This document shows, piece after piece, positions 44,473-54,031 of a stretch of 64,000 nucleotides of DNA. Origin of the DNA: Alphaproteobacteria bacterium (GTDB lineage Bacteria; Pseudomonadota; Alphaproteobacteria; Micavibrionales; Micavibrionaceae); assembly GCA_016699735.1 (NCBI GenBank), contig CP065008.1, forward strand, positions 2,170,001 to 2,234,000, in the 5' to 3' direction. Numbering within the stretch: position 1 is the first letter of the stretch; the number at the start of each line of letters is the position of its first letter. The notes under the pieces were generated by a model. The model had not been told where the DNA came from, did no database searches, and saw only the letters and a list, made by a program, of their open reading frames with translations. A program made the position numbers and the translations under genes.

Positions 44473-46674
44473 ATGAGCGAACCGGCCCGGAAAATGGAAT
44501 TTCCCCTTGCGGGGGGGCAGTCAGATTGTATAGTACCCCTGTCAGCAACAGAGGGTTCTGTTCACGGCTGGCCTTATGATGATCAAGGCCGGAAAGCTAA
44601 GGATTTTGATGATATGGAACGCAGACGGCTCGACAGGCGCAACAGCTCGGACGATATCCAAATCCCCAATATCCTGGAGATTCTGAAAATCCTCTACCGC
44701 CGCCGCTGGATCCTCCTGATCCTCATGGCACTCCCCATGATCGCAACCCTCTTTTACCTGAAGCAGAAGCCGGACGTCTATCAGGCCACGGCCTCCGTCG
44801 TTCTGGAAACGCAGGAAATCAACCTCACCGACTTCAACGACATCCTGTCCGAGATGAAATTCGACAATCTGACCGTGCCCACGCAGGTGCAGGTCATCTC
44901 CTCCCCCGGCCTGATCCGTCAGACAATAGAGACTCTGGGCGTGCAGGAGGACGAAAAGGGCAGACTCTATATTCCCGGCGAATCCGTAACGCCCCCGCCC
45001 GCAACCGACGCAGATGCCAGCACGGGGCGCTACCACCTCATAAAGAACTTTCTCGGCAATATGGAGGTCAAGCAGCAAGGCACCTCCCGCGTGATCGAGA
45101 TTTCCTTCCGCTCCTTCGACCCGCAGCTGGCCGCCGAAATCGCCAATACCCATACGAAACAATATGTCTTCTCAAGGGAGCAGGACAAAAAACGCATCGC
45201 CGAAAAACTCGACAAATGGCTGACCGATGAAATCCGTGACCTCAAGGAGGAAAGCCTCAAGAAATCCCGCGCCGTCCAGCAATTCCGCGCCGAGAACGGC
45301 ATGATTCAGGGCAAGAACTCGCAGGAGCTGATTTACGAGCAGATTTCCGATCTTGCGGGGCAGCTCGCGGAAATCGACAACCGCGTCCTCGATCTTCAGG
45401 CCCGCAACGAAATGGTCCAAAGCGGCAGCACCCACGGTATTACGGACATCGTGGAATCCCGTCTCGTGCAGGATTTGAAATCCCGCGCCAGCGCCGCAGC
45501 GCAAAAACTGCAATCCTTGCGCGCCGAACTCGGCTCCAATCACCCCGAAGTCATCGCCGCCCGCCATGAAGTCTCCCAGATCAATGGCGATATCGCCCGC
45601 GAAGTGGCGAACATCAAAAAATCCATCGAAAACGAATTGATGACGGTCACCAAGCAAAAATCCCTGCTCGAAGCCAATCTCGTCAAACTCCAGAAACAGG
45701 CGGACGAGCTTCAGGAAAAACTGATCACCCTTCAGGCGCTCCAGATGGAGGAGCAATCCAGCAGCAAGCTTCTCGACAATTTCCTCGCCCGGTCCGAGGA
45801 AATCAAATCCCAGATCGACTTCACCCGCCCGGACGTCTCGATCGTCTCGCTGGCGGATATCCCCGGCGACCCCGTAGGATCGAAAAAACTCCTGATCATG
45901 CTGGCCGTCACCGCCTTCTCCGGTTTTTTTGCGATGGCAGTGATTATGTTCCTTGAAGTTGGGCATCAGGGCATCAAGACCCGTGAAGATATCTACAAAC
46001 TCTCCGGTTTTGAGCTTCTGGGAACCCTGCCCCGCGCCCGTCTGCCGATCTCCGACGTCCTGAAAAAAGACCGCTCGCATTACGTCGAAGAGATTAAACG
46101 CATCTTCATCCACCTGAACGCGCAGGAAAACGGCAAGACCATCCTCTTCACCTCCGCCCGACGCGGCGAGGGAAAAACGACTGTCGCCGCCTCCATCGCC
46201 TATTATATGAACAATATCGGCCTGAAAACCCTGCTCATCGACGCCGATACGCTGGCCCCGGTGATTGCCGGAGTCGCGATGGTCCGCGAACATCCCGGCT
46301 TCTTCGAATTGATGGCGGGTAAAAAATCGCTCCAGGACGTCATCGTCAAAGACAAGCACGGCCTCTCGATTATCCCGTGCGGCGAACCCAACCCCTATAT
46401 CTCCGACCTATTGCTGGCCGGGAAACTCGAAAAGCCCCTCGAAATCCTGAAAGATCAATACGACTGCATTATTTTTGATGGCTGCCCGGTGCTGGGGGTT
46501 TCCGATGCGGAAATTCTGGCCGGAATGGTCGATCAGGTCGTGGTAGTCCTTGAATCGGGCAAGACCCCGCGGGAGGAATTCGTAAAAGCCGCCGAAATCC
46601 TCCGCAGTCTGGCCCGCAATATGCCCAACGTAATTCTGAATAAGATCAAATTATCCGATATGCAGGCTCATTAA
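44473..46674 (+). CDS. Wzc-like polysaccharide co-polymerase/tyrosine autokinase
   Basis: 733 residues from the ATG at 44473 (TTG at 44422 is an alternative). Chain-length domain: helix at about 81-100, a large periplasmic coiled-coil part (EESLKKSRAVQQFRAENG; LVKLQKQADELQEK), second helix at about 475-495. The cytoplasmic kinase has Walker A RRGEGKTT with Lys568, Walker A' LLIDAD at 587-592, and DCIIFDGCPVLG. The usual C-terminal tyrosine cluster is absent: no Tyr in the last 60 residues. It controls polymer length and export in the inner membrane. First of a plus-strand series with the Wza-like gene 88 bp later. Confidence 0.93.
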   Translation: MSEPARKMEFPLAGGQSDCIVPLSATEGSVHGWPYDDQGRKAKDFDDMERRRLDRRNSSDDIQIPNILEILKILYRRRWILLILMALPMIATLFYLKQKPDVYQATASVVLETQEINLTDFNDILSEMKFDNLTVPTQVQVISSPGLIRQTIETLGVQEDEKGRLYIPGESVTPPPATDADASTGRYHLIKNFLGNMEVKQQGTSRVIEISFRSFDPQLAAEIANTHTKQYVFSREQDKKRIAEKLDKWLTDEIRDLKEESLKKSRAVQQFRAENGMIQGKNSQELIYEQISDLAGQLAEIDNRVLDLQARNEMVQSGSTHGITDIVESRLVQDLKSRASAAAQKLQSLRAELGSNHPEVIAARHEVSQINGDIAREVANIKKSIENELMTVTKQKSLLEANLVKLQKQADELQEKLITLQALQMEEQSSSKLLDNFLARSEEIKSQIDFTRPDVSIVSLADIPGDPVGSKKLLIMLAVTAFSGFFAMAVIMFLEVGHQGIKTREDIYKLSGFELLGTLPRARLPISDVLKKDRSHYVEEIKRIFIHLNAQENGKTILFTSARRGEGKTTVAASIAYYMNNIGLKTLLIDADTLAPVIAGVAMVREHPGFFELMAGKKSLQDVIVKDKHGLSIIPCGEPNPYISDLLLAGKLEKPLEILKDQYDCIIFDGCPVLGVSDAEILAGMVDQVVVVLESGKTPREEFVKAAEILRSLARNMPNVILNKIKLSDMQAH

Positions 46675-46762
46675 TTGCTGCTCTATGCGTTAATATAGGG
46701 ATTCGCAAGGGTCCTTGCTTCTGGTCTATAGTCATCATCTGTTCGAATTTTGAGGCAACGCC

Positions 46763-47701
46763 ATGCTGAAAAAACCTGTCCGCATCTATATAGTCTTGTC
46801 CGCCATAGCCCTGCTTCTCGGCGTCACTTTCTCCGCCAGCGCCGAAGACGGGAACGGCTACATGGACCGGATGCTGAAGGCCATGTCCGGGCAGGAAGCA
46901 GCGGAACCCGCACCGGACTTGACCGCTCAGGATTCATGGGTGGACGAAGCCTCGCAGCGGGAAATAGACTCCGCAAGCGGTCACGCGGCTTTGCCGCCCC
47001 CCGCGCCCCTTCTGCCGGAAACCGCTAACTCCAGCTCCGAAGAACCTCTTGAACCGCTCTCCGCCCTCGAAAGCCCGGAACCTATGATTATCGCCGCCCA
47101 CGACGATGATCTTTTCCAACGCGCTCCGCAGGATATCCAGCCCTCTTCGGGCAGTACGATCATCGCCACCCCGACAGGCACAACTGAACCCGCAGCCGCT
47201 GAGCCGACGGAAGAAACTGTCTTGCCCGCCCCGTCTGGCTCTGACGGAACACTCAATGTCGGCGACCTGCTTCGCATCACCGTGTTTGGCGTCGAGGAAC
47301 TGACGAACACCTACCGCATCGACGCCAAAGGCATCCTGACCGTCCCCCTCGTCGGCGAATTGCAGGCAAAGGGAAAAACCCGCGAAGAACTCCAGAGCGA
47401 AATCGCCCAAAGCCTGATCGAAGGCGGCTACTACAACAGCCCCAGCGTGACGGTCGAAATCATGGAACTCTCGCCCTTCTATATCCTCGGCGAAGTGAAA
47501 AACCCCGGCCGCTACCCCTACGAACCCGAACTCGACATCTTCAAGGCTATAGCGATCGCCGGCGGCTATACCCCCCGTGCCGCAAAGGACAAAGTCATCA
47601 TCATCCGCAACATCGGCGGACGCAAGACCGAGATCGAAGCCACAGAGTCCACGGAAATCTTGCCAGGGGACTCGATAAAGGTTAAACAGAGATTCTTCTG
47701 A
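46763..47701 (+). CDS. Wza-like polysaccharide export protein (SLBB domain)
   Basis: 312 residues. Signal peptide (cut after SASA at about 27), no lipobox Cys. A Pro/Ala/Glu/Ser-rich spacer runs to about 150. Then a polysaccharide export domain: LNVGDLLRITVFGVEEL, YRIDAKGILTVPLVGELQAKGKT, and one SLBB domain with FYILGEVKNPGRYPY and AIAIAGGYTPRA. Short in comparison with E. coli Wza (about 380 residues, with a C-terminal outer-membrane helix); the last residues here, SIKVKQRFF, end at the SLBB. It would be the periplasmic gate of the export channel. Confidence 0.9.
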   Translation: MLKKPVRIYIVLSAIALLLGVTFSASAEDGNGYMDRMLKAMSGQEAAEPAPDLTAQDSWVDEASQREIDSASGHAALPPPAPLLPETANSSSEEPLEPLSALESPEPMIIAAHDDDLFQRAPQDIQPSSGSTIIATPTGTTEPAAAEPTEETVLPAPSGSDGTLNVGDLLRITVFGVEELTNTYRIDAKGILTVPLVGELQAKGKTREELQSEIAQSLIEGGYYNSPSVTVEIMELSPFYILGEVKNPGRYPYEPELDIFKAIAIAGGYTPRAAKDKVIIIRNIGGRKTEIEATESTEILPGDSIKVKQRFF

Positions 47702-47762
47702 GTAACGATGATTCGTCTGCGTAAAGTCTGCATCTCGAGTGTTGGAATAAGAGTATTCTGCT

Positions 47763-48467
47763 ATGCTTTTGGCACCGGAAATCGCGCCCTCGCGCAGAAA
47801 ATCCGCACTGCGTCTCATATGGGTGCGCCGTAATTTTGTTACAGGCATAACGCTGTTAGTCATTTTGCTCGGTAGCTTGATCGCCTCTTTCCATCCCGTG
47901 CGCTACACCGCTACGGCAACCTTGTCCTTAACGCCTTCGAAGAGCGTTGCTGAATGGCTTGCGCCGAAAAAAATAACGAATATGATTATTTCCATAGTTC
48001 ATTCCGATAATTTTCTGCTGCCCTTGATCGAAAAGCATCAATGGCATCAACGCGCCGCCTTCAATCCATCCCTCAACCCGCAGGAAACAACATACTCCCG
48101 TATTCTTCAAACCTTTGAGCAAGCCAAAGCCGCGCCTCTGAACCTAAAAATCGCCGAAAAGATAAAAAGAGACACAGCCATTAAGGTAAAGCAGGACTTC
48201 ACGGTGCAAATCGCCTTCACCTCGGCAACCCCGGACCTCGCTCCGAAAGTGGCGAACGCCATGACGGAAAAGCTTGCCGCTCAAGAATTGCTTCTAGGTT
48301 CCATGAAAATTCGGCAATTAGCAGCGCAACCGGAATCCTTTTCCGAGCCCCAGATATCCGCAACGCTTGGATTTTCCGGCCTCTTGGGAATCTTCACTGG
48401 CATTGCTCTTGCATATCTTATGGCTCTGACACAAACAAAAAAACAGGAAGCGGCGTATGTACGGTGA
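47763..48467 (+). CDS. Short Wzz-like chain-length protein
   Basis: 234 residues. N-terminal helix (about 27-46), a periplasmic loop (about 47-200) with the co-polymerase style start YTATATLSLTPSK, and a second helix (about 203-224, GFSGLLGIFTGIALAYLMAL). This is the two-helix topology of Wzz-type proteins with no kinase domain. It is the second chain-length-type protein in the locus after the Wzc-like kinase. 11-bp overlap with the glycosylphosphotransferase gene. Confidence 0.7.
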   Translation: MLLAPEIAPSRRKSALRLIWVRRNFVTGITLLVILLGSLIASFHPVRYTATATLSLTPSKSVAEWLAPKKITNMIISIVHSDNFLLPLIEKHQWHQRAAFNPSLNPQETTYSRILQTFEQAKAAPLNLKIAEKIKRDTAIKVKQDFTVQIAFTSATPDLAPKVANAMTEKLAAQELLLGSMKIRQLAAQPESFSEPQISATLGFSGLLGIFTGIALAYLMALTQTKKQEAAYVR

Positions 48468-49971
48468 TTTAACCTATTCGGATTACACGGTGGAACTTGA
48501 GGCCAAAAGGCGTCCGCTGGTCCGCGAAGTCGTAAGTATGCTGATCCTTTTCTCCGACCTGATCGCCATCAGCGCAGCCTTTCTCTTTTCCATGCTGGCC
48601 TCACCCCTGTTCAGGAACGTCCTTTTTCCGGGTGAGAAATTAGTAAACTTTTCGGATTACGCCCAAATCCACGATTCCTTCTTCGTATGGATGTGCCCGC
48701 TGGCCCTCCTGATGTTTTTCATCAAGGGCCATTATACCCAGCGCGTCCCGTGGTGGAGTCAGGTCCAGCACGTCCTCGTGATCTCCTTCTTCAGCCTCGT
48801 AATCGACGGCTTTATGCGCTTGGCCATGCACGTCACGCTCTCATTACCTCTGGTTCTCATCAGTTGGGTTTTGGTGTTCGCTTTTATTCTGATCGGCCGA
48901 CAGTTAGTCTTCCGTCTAGCCAAAAACAAGGATATCTGGGACATACCCACCGTCCTGATCGGCGATACCGACACGGTCACCGACACGCTGTTCGCCTTTG
49001 CCAACGACGATTATACGGGTTATCAGGTCCACACCATCTTCCTGCGCGACGGTAAGGCGAAAGATTTCGATCTCTCAAGCGTCCCCGCAAAATACGGTAA
49101 AATAAGGGTCATTCGTAATTCTCTCTACTACACCAATTACATCGAAAACAACCTTGACCATTTCTACGTGGTCGCCCTCGAGACTTTCCGGGGCGAGGAA
49201 CGCGATACCCTGATCAACAACCTCAACCGCCTCAATGCCCTTTATGCCGTAGTTCCGCCGATCTCACGCCTGAGCCTCTATGAAATGGAGCCGCGCTACT
49301 TCTTCGGCCACGACGTCATGCTCCTGCACAGCAAGCAGGCGATTTTCGCCCCTCTGGGCCGTTCCCTGAAACGGGCGATGGATATCGCCGTGTCCGGCAC
49401 GGCCTTGCTCCTGCTCTCGCCTGTCATCCTCGGCGTTTCGGCGATGCTTAAGATCGAAGGCCAAGGCGGATCGCTCTTCTACGGCGGCTACCGCATCGGC
49501 CGCTACGGCCAGCGCTTCCGCTGCTGGAAATTCCGCTCGATGGAACCGGACTCCGACCACCTGCTCGAGAAAGTTCTCGCCGAAGACCCCGCCACCAGCA
49601 ACGAATGGGAAAAATATAGAAAACTCAAGAACGACCCCCGCGTGACCACGCGCACCGCAAAGCTGATCCGCAAGACCAGCATCGACGAACTGCCGCAGCT
49701 CTGGAATGTGTTTGTGGGTGACATGAGCCTCGTCGGCCCGCGCCCGATTCTGGAAAACGAGATCGGCTATTTCGGCCATTCCCTCAATGAATATCTCCAG
49801 GTCCGCCCCGGCATCACGGGCCTGTGGCAGGTCAGCGGCCGCAACGAGACCACCTTCGAACGCCGCGTCTACTGGGATGGATGGTATGTGCGGAATTGGT
49901 CGATTTGGGGCGACATTGTGATTATGCTGAAAACGCTCAAAGTCGTCCTCACCGGCCACGGCGCTTACTAA
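48457..49971 (+). CDS. Polyprenyl-phosphate glycosylphosphotransferase (WbaP/WcaJ type)
   Basis: 504 residues. N-terminal four or so membrane helices (about 27-145), a middle CoA-binding-like domain, and from about 304 the Bac_transf domain with KRAMDIAVSGTALLLLSPVI, the Lys-Phe-Arg-Ser-Met motif (WKFRSM), SIDELPQLWNVFVGDMSLVGPRP and PGITGLWQVSGRN. All the family's catalytic elements are present. It transfers a sugar-1-phosphate to undecaprenyl phosphate and starts the repeat unit. Start overlaps the Wzz-like gene by 11 bp. Confidence 0.95.
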   Translation: MYGDLTYSDYTVELEAKRRPLVREVVSMLILFSDLIAISAAFLFSMLASPLFRNVLFPGEKLVNFSDYAQIHDSFFVWMCPLALLMFFIKGHYTQRVPWWSQVQHVLVISFFSLVIDGFMRLAMHVTLSLPLVLISWVLVFAFILIGRQLVFRLAKNKDIWDIPTVLIGDTDTVTDTLFAFANDDYTGYQVHTIFLRDGKAKDFDLSSVPAKYGKIRVIRNSLYYTNYIENNLDHFYVVALETFRGEERDTLINNLNRLNALYAVVPPISRLSLYEMEPRYFFGHDVMLLHSKQAIFAPLGRSLKRAMDIAVSGTALLLLSPVILGVSAMLKIEGQGGSLFYGGYRIGRYGQRFRCWKFRSMEPDSDHLLEKVLAEDPATSNEWEKYRKLKNDPRVTTRTAKLIRKTSIDELPQLWNVFVGDMSLVGPRPILENEIGYFGHSLNEYLQVRPGITGLWQVSGRNETTFERRVYWDGWYVRNWSIWGDIVIMLKTLKVVLTGHGAY

Positions 49972-49982
49972 AGCGGACCCGC

Positions 49983-50441
49983 CTAAATTTTATACAAACG
50001 CCGTTGGTTTTCCTCGGCCTCGGGCAATCGCCCGTAAGGACCGACAGTAATATTCTCCTTAAGGATTTTCGCCGGATTCCCGGCCACGATGCACCCGGCA
50101 GGCACATCCTTCGTCACCACGCTCCCCGCCCCGACAATGCACCCATCGCCGATGGTGACTCCCGGCATGATGATGCTCCGCGCCCCGATGAAGCAATTCT
50201 CCCCGATCCGCGTATCCAGATAAAGCCCCCGCGTCATGTCATGGCACAAGACCGCCACATCGAACGCGATATACGTCCGCGCCCCGACATGAAGCCCTTT
50301 GGGATTCGTCCGGTCGAACTTGACCGACAGCGAAAACGTGCAGGTCGGATGCAGATCCATCCCCCAGAATTTCGTATACATCAGCTTCTTCCCCTGCACG
50401 AGGAAACGGCGGATCGGCAGAATTTTATTCAATGAAGGCAT
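49983..50441 (-). CDS. Left-handed beta-helix acyltransferase
   Basis: 152 residues. Hexapeptide repeats such as [46 protein letters not shown] and VAGNPAKI, the signature of WcaF/maltose-type acetyltransferases. His67 in LCHD is a candidate catalytic residue. It probably acetylates a sugar of the exopolysaccharide using acetyl-CoA. 23 bp downstream of the triple glycosyltransferase gene on the same strand, so the two form a unit. Confidence 0.9.
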   Translation of the reverse strand: MPSLNKILPIRRFLVQGKKLMYTKFWGMDLHPTCTFSLSVKFDRTNPKGLHVGARTYIAFDVAVLCHDMTRGLYLDTRIGENCFIGARSIIMPGVTIGDGCIVGAGSVVTKDVPAGCIVAGNPAKILKENITVGPYGRLPEAEENQRRLYKI

Positions 50442-50464
50442 CGGAAAACCTCTCGTGGAAAAAA

Positions 50465-52693
50465 TTACGCCGCCAGCTTGTCCTTACGGTCAGTATTCGC
50501 CGGTTCCATATCGTACCCGGTGATAAACTTCCGCACCGCTCGCACATATTCCGCCGGGTCGATATTCACCGTCTTGCGGGGCCGCGACCGCGCCTCTTCA
50601 ACGGCTCTCAACAGATCGTTCTCATCCTTGGCAACGGAGATCAATCCCATCGCCTCGAACGCCCCCGTGATATCTTTCTGATGATCGTCGTAATGTTCCT
50701 TGAATTCCGGCTTGCGCGCCATCGCGACAACGTGCGCCCCGGCCTTCAACGCCCCTAGGATCGACCCCGACCCGCCGTGACAGATAACAACATCCGCATT
50801 CTCCATCCGCCGGTTCAACTCCTCGAACGGACAGCTCACAAAACACTCCATACCTTCGAAGTTCGTGGTACTCTCGCCCACTTGCGCCGCAACTTGTTCT
50901 TGAATCTTCTTATCTTGTAACAACTTTTCAACCCCCCGCACCATCCGGTCGAACGGCATAATCGTCCCGACGGTAATAAGTATCCCCTCCCGCTTTCTCT
51001 TGTCTTTCAGGTCTTGAACGATAAACGGCGAACAATACTGCGCCCCCGGCATTTTCTCGACCATCCCCGGCCACTGCACGAGAGTCAGTCCCGCAAACCG
51101 TGCCGCCAGCTTCCCGAACAGCGAGACCTCCGTCACCCTTGCAATCGACTCGATATAAATAATCTTCCGCCGGAAAATCCAGCCCCAGACAATCGTGGCA
51201 AAGGCCGCGCCCGCCCCGGTGCTGATGATGATATCCGGCCGCTCCCGGAAAAAATGCACGGTCGAGGACAGGGAATTTGTGATCCCGCTCTTGAGAAACG
51301 GCCACAACCCTTCCGTCTTGCGCTGCCCAAACGCGAAATGCGGCACGAACAGGGCGCGGTGTTCTGCGGTTAGGCTTTCTCCCAGCGATGTCTTCTCGGT
51401 CAGGAAATAATAGGACGGAAATTCCTCCCGCAGTGGAGAAAGCTGCATGAGCTGCCGCAAATGCCCCCCGCCCGAAGCCGCGAAACAGACCTTCTCCGTC
51501 CGGCGGTAACGCACATCCTTAGCCGCCGCCAGAGCCTCTTTCAATCCGGCCCTGTAAGCGTCCAGAATATTCCCCCTCTTGAAAAGATCAAGGCTCCCCT
51601 CAGCCTGCAACGCCGCAATATTGCTTTTGTATTTCTCCTGATGCGTCAGAAGATTTTCCAGCCCCGCCGCGATATCCGCGTCGTTGAACGGATCGCACGC
51701 ATACCCGATCAGGCTCGGATCGAAATACCCCGTAATCGCCTGATTTTTGTTGAACAGCAGCGGCAGCCCGCAAAACAGCGCCTCTGCAAAAACAAGCCCA
51801 TACGTCTCCTCCTTGGAGGGCAGGACGAAAGCGGCATAATTTCGCAAGACATCCCTGAGTTTGCCATTAGCCACCGGCCCGCAAAGGCGGATGAAATCCT
51901 CCGCTTTATGTTGCCGGATATACCGTGCCAGCTTGAGCATCACCGCCGGCGACCCGCGCCCATAAATATCCAGCGTTGCCCCCGGTCTCTTGGCCCGCAG
52001 GGTTTTCATCGCCGCGACCATTCCCGGAAAATTCTTCCGCTCCCAGACATCCAGATGAAACACACTCACCAGCCGATCCTCCGAAACCACCGGAGAAGCG
52101 CTATAGGAGTCAAACCCCGGCACGACCGGAAGAGTCCGGCATTTATGCTTGCTCATCCCGACGGTTTTTTCGAACGGCTCAATGGCCCATGGCGCATAGG
52201 GGAAAAACAGCACGGCCTCGCGCGCAATCTGCCGATAACGCTCCCGCAACCCTTTCTTGCGCTTGAGGATACGGACATCCGTTCCCCCCTGAATATCGCA
52301 GATCAGCGGACACCCGTGCATTCGGGCGAGTTCGTGCCCGATCACGCCCTCGACCGTGAACTTGTGCGCCTCGATCAGGTCCGGCACGATCCCCCGCCTC
52401 TGCAAATCGGCGGCAATCCAGACCGCCAGCTCCGGCAGCCGCTTCTCCCACAAAATCCCCTTGGGCAAAGCCCCATAGGCAATCGCGATCCGGTCCCCAC
52501 CGAATTCAACCGCCGAAATCCCCGACCATCCGTTCACCCTGTTGATCGAATAAACGACGTGCCGGTATTCCGGCGTCCCCTCGACCAGGTTAATGACCGC
52601 CCGAGTCTTATTTGCGTCCAGTGCGTCGGGAAAATCGGCGGAAATATGAACGATGGTCTTTCGCGGCGCGGGGTTTGCATACAGATCGGCCAT
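50465..52693 (-). CDS. Fused glycosyltransferase: GT4 + PssD/Alg14-like + PssE/Alg13-like
   Basis: 742 residues in three parts. 1 to about 395 is a GT-B, family 4 type glycosyltransferase with the E-x7-E motif E296...E304 ([14 protein letters not shown]). About 400-570 matches Alg14/Pss[53 protein letters not shown]. About 575-742 matches Alg13/Pss[32 protein letters not shown], and [12 protein letters not shown]. PssD/PssE-type proteins normally work as two separate subunits that add a sugar together; here both are joined to a further transferase. It should add two sugars to the lipid-linked repeat. No frameshift is seen across the joints. Confidence 0.85.
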   Translation of the reverse strand: MADLYANPAPRKTIVHISADFPDALDANKTRAVINLVEGTPEYRHVVYSINRVNGWSGISAVEFGGDRIAIAYGALPKGILWEKRLPELAVWIAADLQRRGIVPDLIEAHKFTVEGVIGHELARMHGCPLICDIQGGTDVRILKRKKGLRERYRQIAREAVLFFPYAPWAIEPFEKTVGMSKHKCRTLPVVPGFDSYSASPVVSEDRLVSVFHLDVWERKNFPGMVAAMKTLRAKRPGATLDIYGRGSPAVMLKLARYIRQHKAEDFIRLCGPVANGKLRDVLRNYAAFVLPSKEETYGLVFAEALFCGLPLLFNKNQAITGYFDPSLIGYACDPFNDADIAAGLENLLTHQEKYKSNIAALQAEGSLDLFKRGNILDAYRAGLKEALAAAKDVRYRRTEKVCFAASGGGHLRQLMQLSPLREEFPSYYFLTEKTSLGESLTAEHRALFVPHFAFGQRKTEGLWPFLKSGITNSLSSTVHFFRERPDIIISTGAGAAFATIVWGWIFRRKIIYIESIARVTEVSLFGKLAARFAGLTLVQWPGMVEKMPGAQYCSPFIVQDLKDKRKREGILITVGTIMPFDRMVRGVEKLLQDKKIQEQVAAQVGESTTNFEGMECFVSCPFEELNRRMENADVVICHGGSGSILGALKAGAHVVAMARKPEFKEHYDDHQKDITGAFEAMGLISVAKDENDLLRAVEEARSRPRKTVNIDPAEYVRAVRKFITGYDMEPANTDRKDKLAA

Positions 52694-52741
52694 GACACTT
52701 TTCCTCAGTTTAGACTATAAACGCTCTTGAATTCGGCTAGA

Positions 52742-54031
52742 ATGCTACGCAAGACTTCAAAAGATTTCAACCGGACCGATACTGCAAATACTATGCCCGC
52801 ACTGAATAAGCAAATTCTTCTCAAACGCTTCGTGGCTGTTTTTGTGGCCATGAACGTCTTTTTCCTTCTCTCGACTTTTCGGATCCGGGAATACACCTCG
52901 ACGGCAATAGACTGGCAGATTCTGGTCAAGCTCGCCCTCTGGTTCACGGGCTTCGGCCTGGGCGTCCTTCTTTACCGCAAATGGGCCGGCAAGGTTCTGG
53001 GCATCGACAATATCCTTCTCGTCGTGATGCTCCTGCAAATTCTGGCCGCCTGCCTCTACGCCCCGCAGATGATCTACGCCCTGTCCTGTTTCTTTTCTCT
53101 TGTCTCTATTTTCATGATCCTTTTCCTCGCCTCCAGCTATCTGGACGAGGAGGAAATCCTCTATTCCGTTTTCCTGACCATCACCCTGATCTGCATCATT
53201 TCAATCATCGCCTACTACACCGTGCCCTCCTTCGCCCGCATGGGCGAATGGGTCGAGGGCGCATCCGAACGCACCCCCGGCAACCGCCTGTCCGGCGTCA
53301 CCGGCAACCCGAACAGCATGGGCCTGATGGCCGCCTTCACCCTGATCATCGGCATCCACTACGCCCGCAAATACGCTTCCCGCAATCTTCTCATTTATAT
53401 CGCCTGTATGCTCCTGAACCTGACCGCCCTGCTGATGAGCAACAGCCGGACCTCTCTCGCCGCGATGCTGGTCTCCCTGACCGCGGCCTATTTCCTGAAC
53501 TTCACCCCTCACCGGATTCTGGCGGCTTCAACCCTGGCCTGCCTCGCCCTTGCCTTTTTCTTTCTCGTCGATCTGGAGACACTGATGGGAATGCTCTCCC
53601 GCTCCGGCAACGCCGAAGAAATCACGACCGCAACAGGCCGCACCCATATCTGGGAAACCGCCCTCCGCCTGATACAGGAAAGACCCCTGACGGGATGGGG
53701 CTACACAAGCTCGAAGGAGATTTTGCCCCTCCACGCACACGAAATCGGGCATGCGCCGCAAAGCACGCATAACCTCTATCTCCAGATGCTTTTTTCGATG
53801 GGCATTCCCGGCCTTGCCACCTTCTTGGCCATGTTCATCATGAAATTTTATTATGCGATGAAATTCAACGACTTCTTCAAGGTCACGATCCTGATCTTCC
53901 TGCTCCTGCACGGCCTCACGGAATCGACCATCTTCGTCGGCATGGCGGGTTCGACCACAATCATGTTCGGCCTCGCTTACTGCCTGAATTATCGGCGGGA
54001 AGAACCGAAAACCCAAAACCTTCCGGCCTGA
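52742..54031 (+). CDS. O-antigen ligase/polymerase family membrane protein
   Basis: 429 residues from ATG 52742 (ATG 52793 is a possible alternative; no good Shine-Dalgarno for either). About ten to twelve hydrophobic helices. The Wzy_C signature region has GRTHIWETALRLIQERPLTGWG and the His-containing HAPQSTHNLYLQMLFSMGIPG. Family members join polymer units (Wzy-like) or ligate them to lipid A core (WaaL); sequence alone does not say which. Its stop abuts the convergent pyruvyl transferase gene by 1 bp. It is the only Wzy/WaaL candidate in the locus, so a polymerase role is likely. Confidence 0.88.
   Translation: MLRKTSKDFNRTDTANTMPALNKQILLKRFVAVFVAMNVFFLLSTFRIREYTSTAIDWQILVKLALWFTGFGLGVLLYRKWAGKVLGIDNILLVVMLLQILAACLYAPQMIYALSCFFSLVSIFMILFLASSYLDEEEILYSVFLTITLICIISIIAYYTVPSFARMGEWVEGASERTPGNRLSGVTGNPNSMGLMAAFTLIIGIHYARKYASRNLLIYIACMLLNLTALLMSNSRTSLAAMLVSLTAAYFLNFTPHRILAASTLACLALAFFFLVDLETLMGMLSRSGNAEEITTATGRTHIWETALRLIQERPLTGWGYTSSKEILPLHAHEIGHAPQSTHNLYLQMLFSMGIPGLATFLAMFIMKFYYAMKFNDFFKVTILIFLLLHGLTESTIFVGMAGSTTIMFGLAYCLNYRREEPKTQNLPA

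Noticed and set aside
45172..46359. 395-codon minus-strand ORF over the Wzc-like gene
   Set aside because: Antisense of a gene with intact Walker motifs; the translation has no motif.
51461..52720. 419-codon plus-strand ORF over the fused glycosyltransferase
   Set aside because: Antisense shadow rich in Arg, Pro and His, without any family motif; the minus-strand gene has clear domains.
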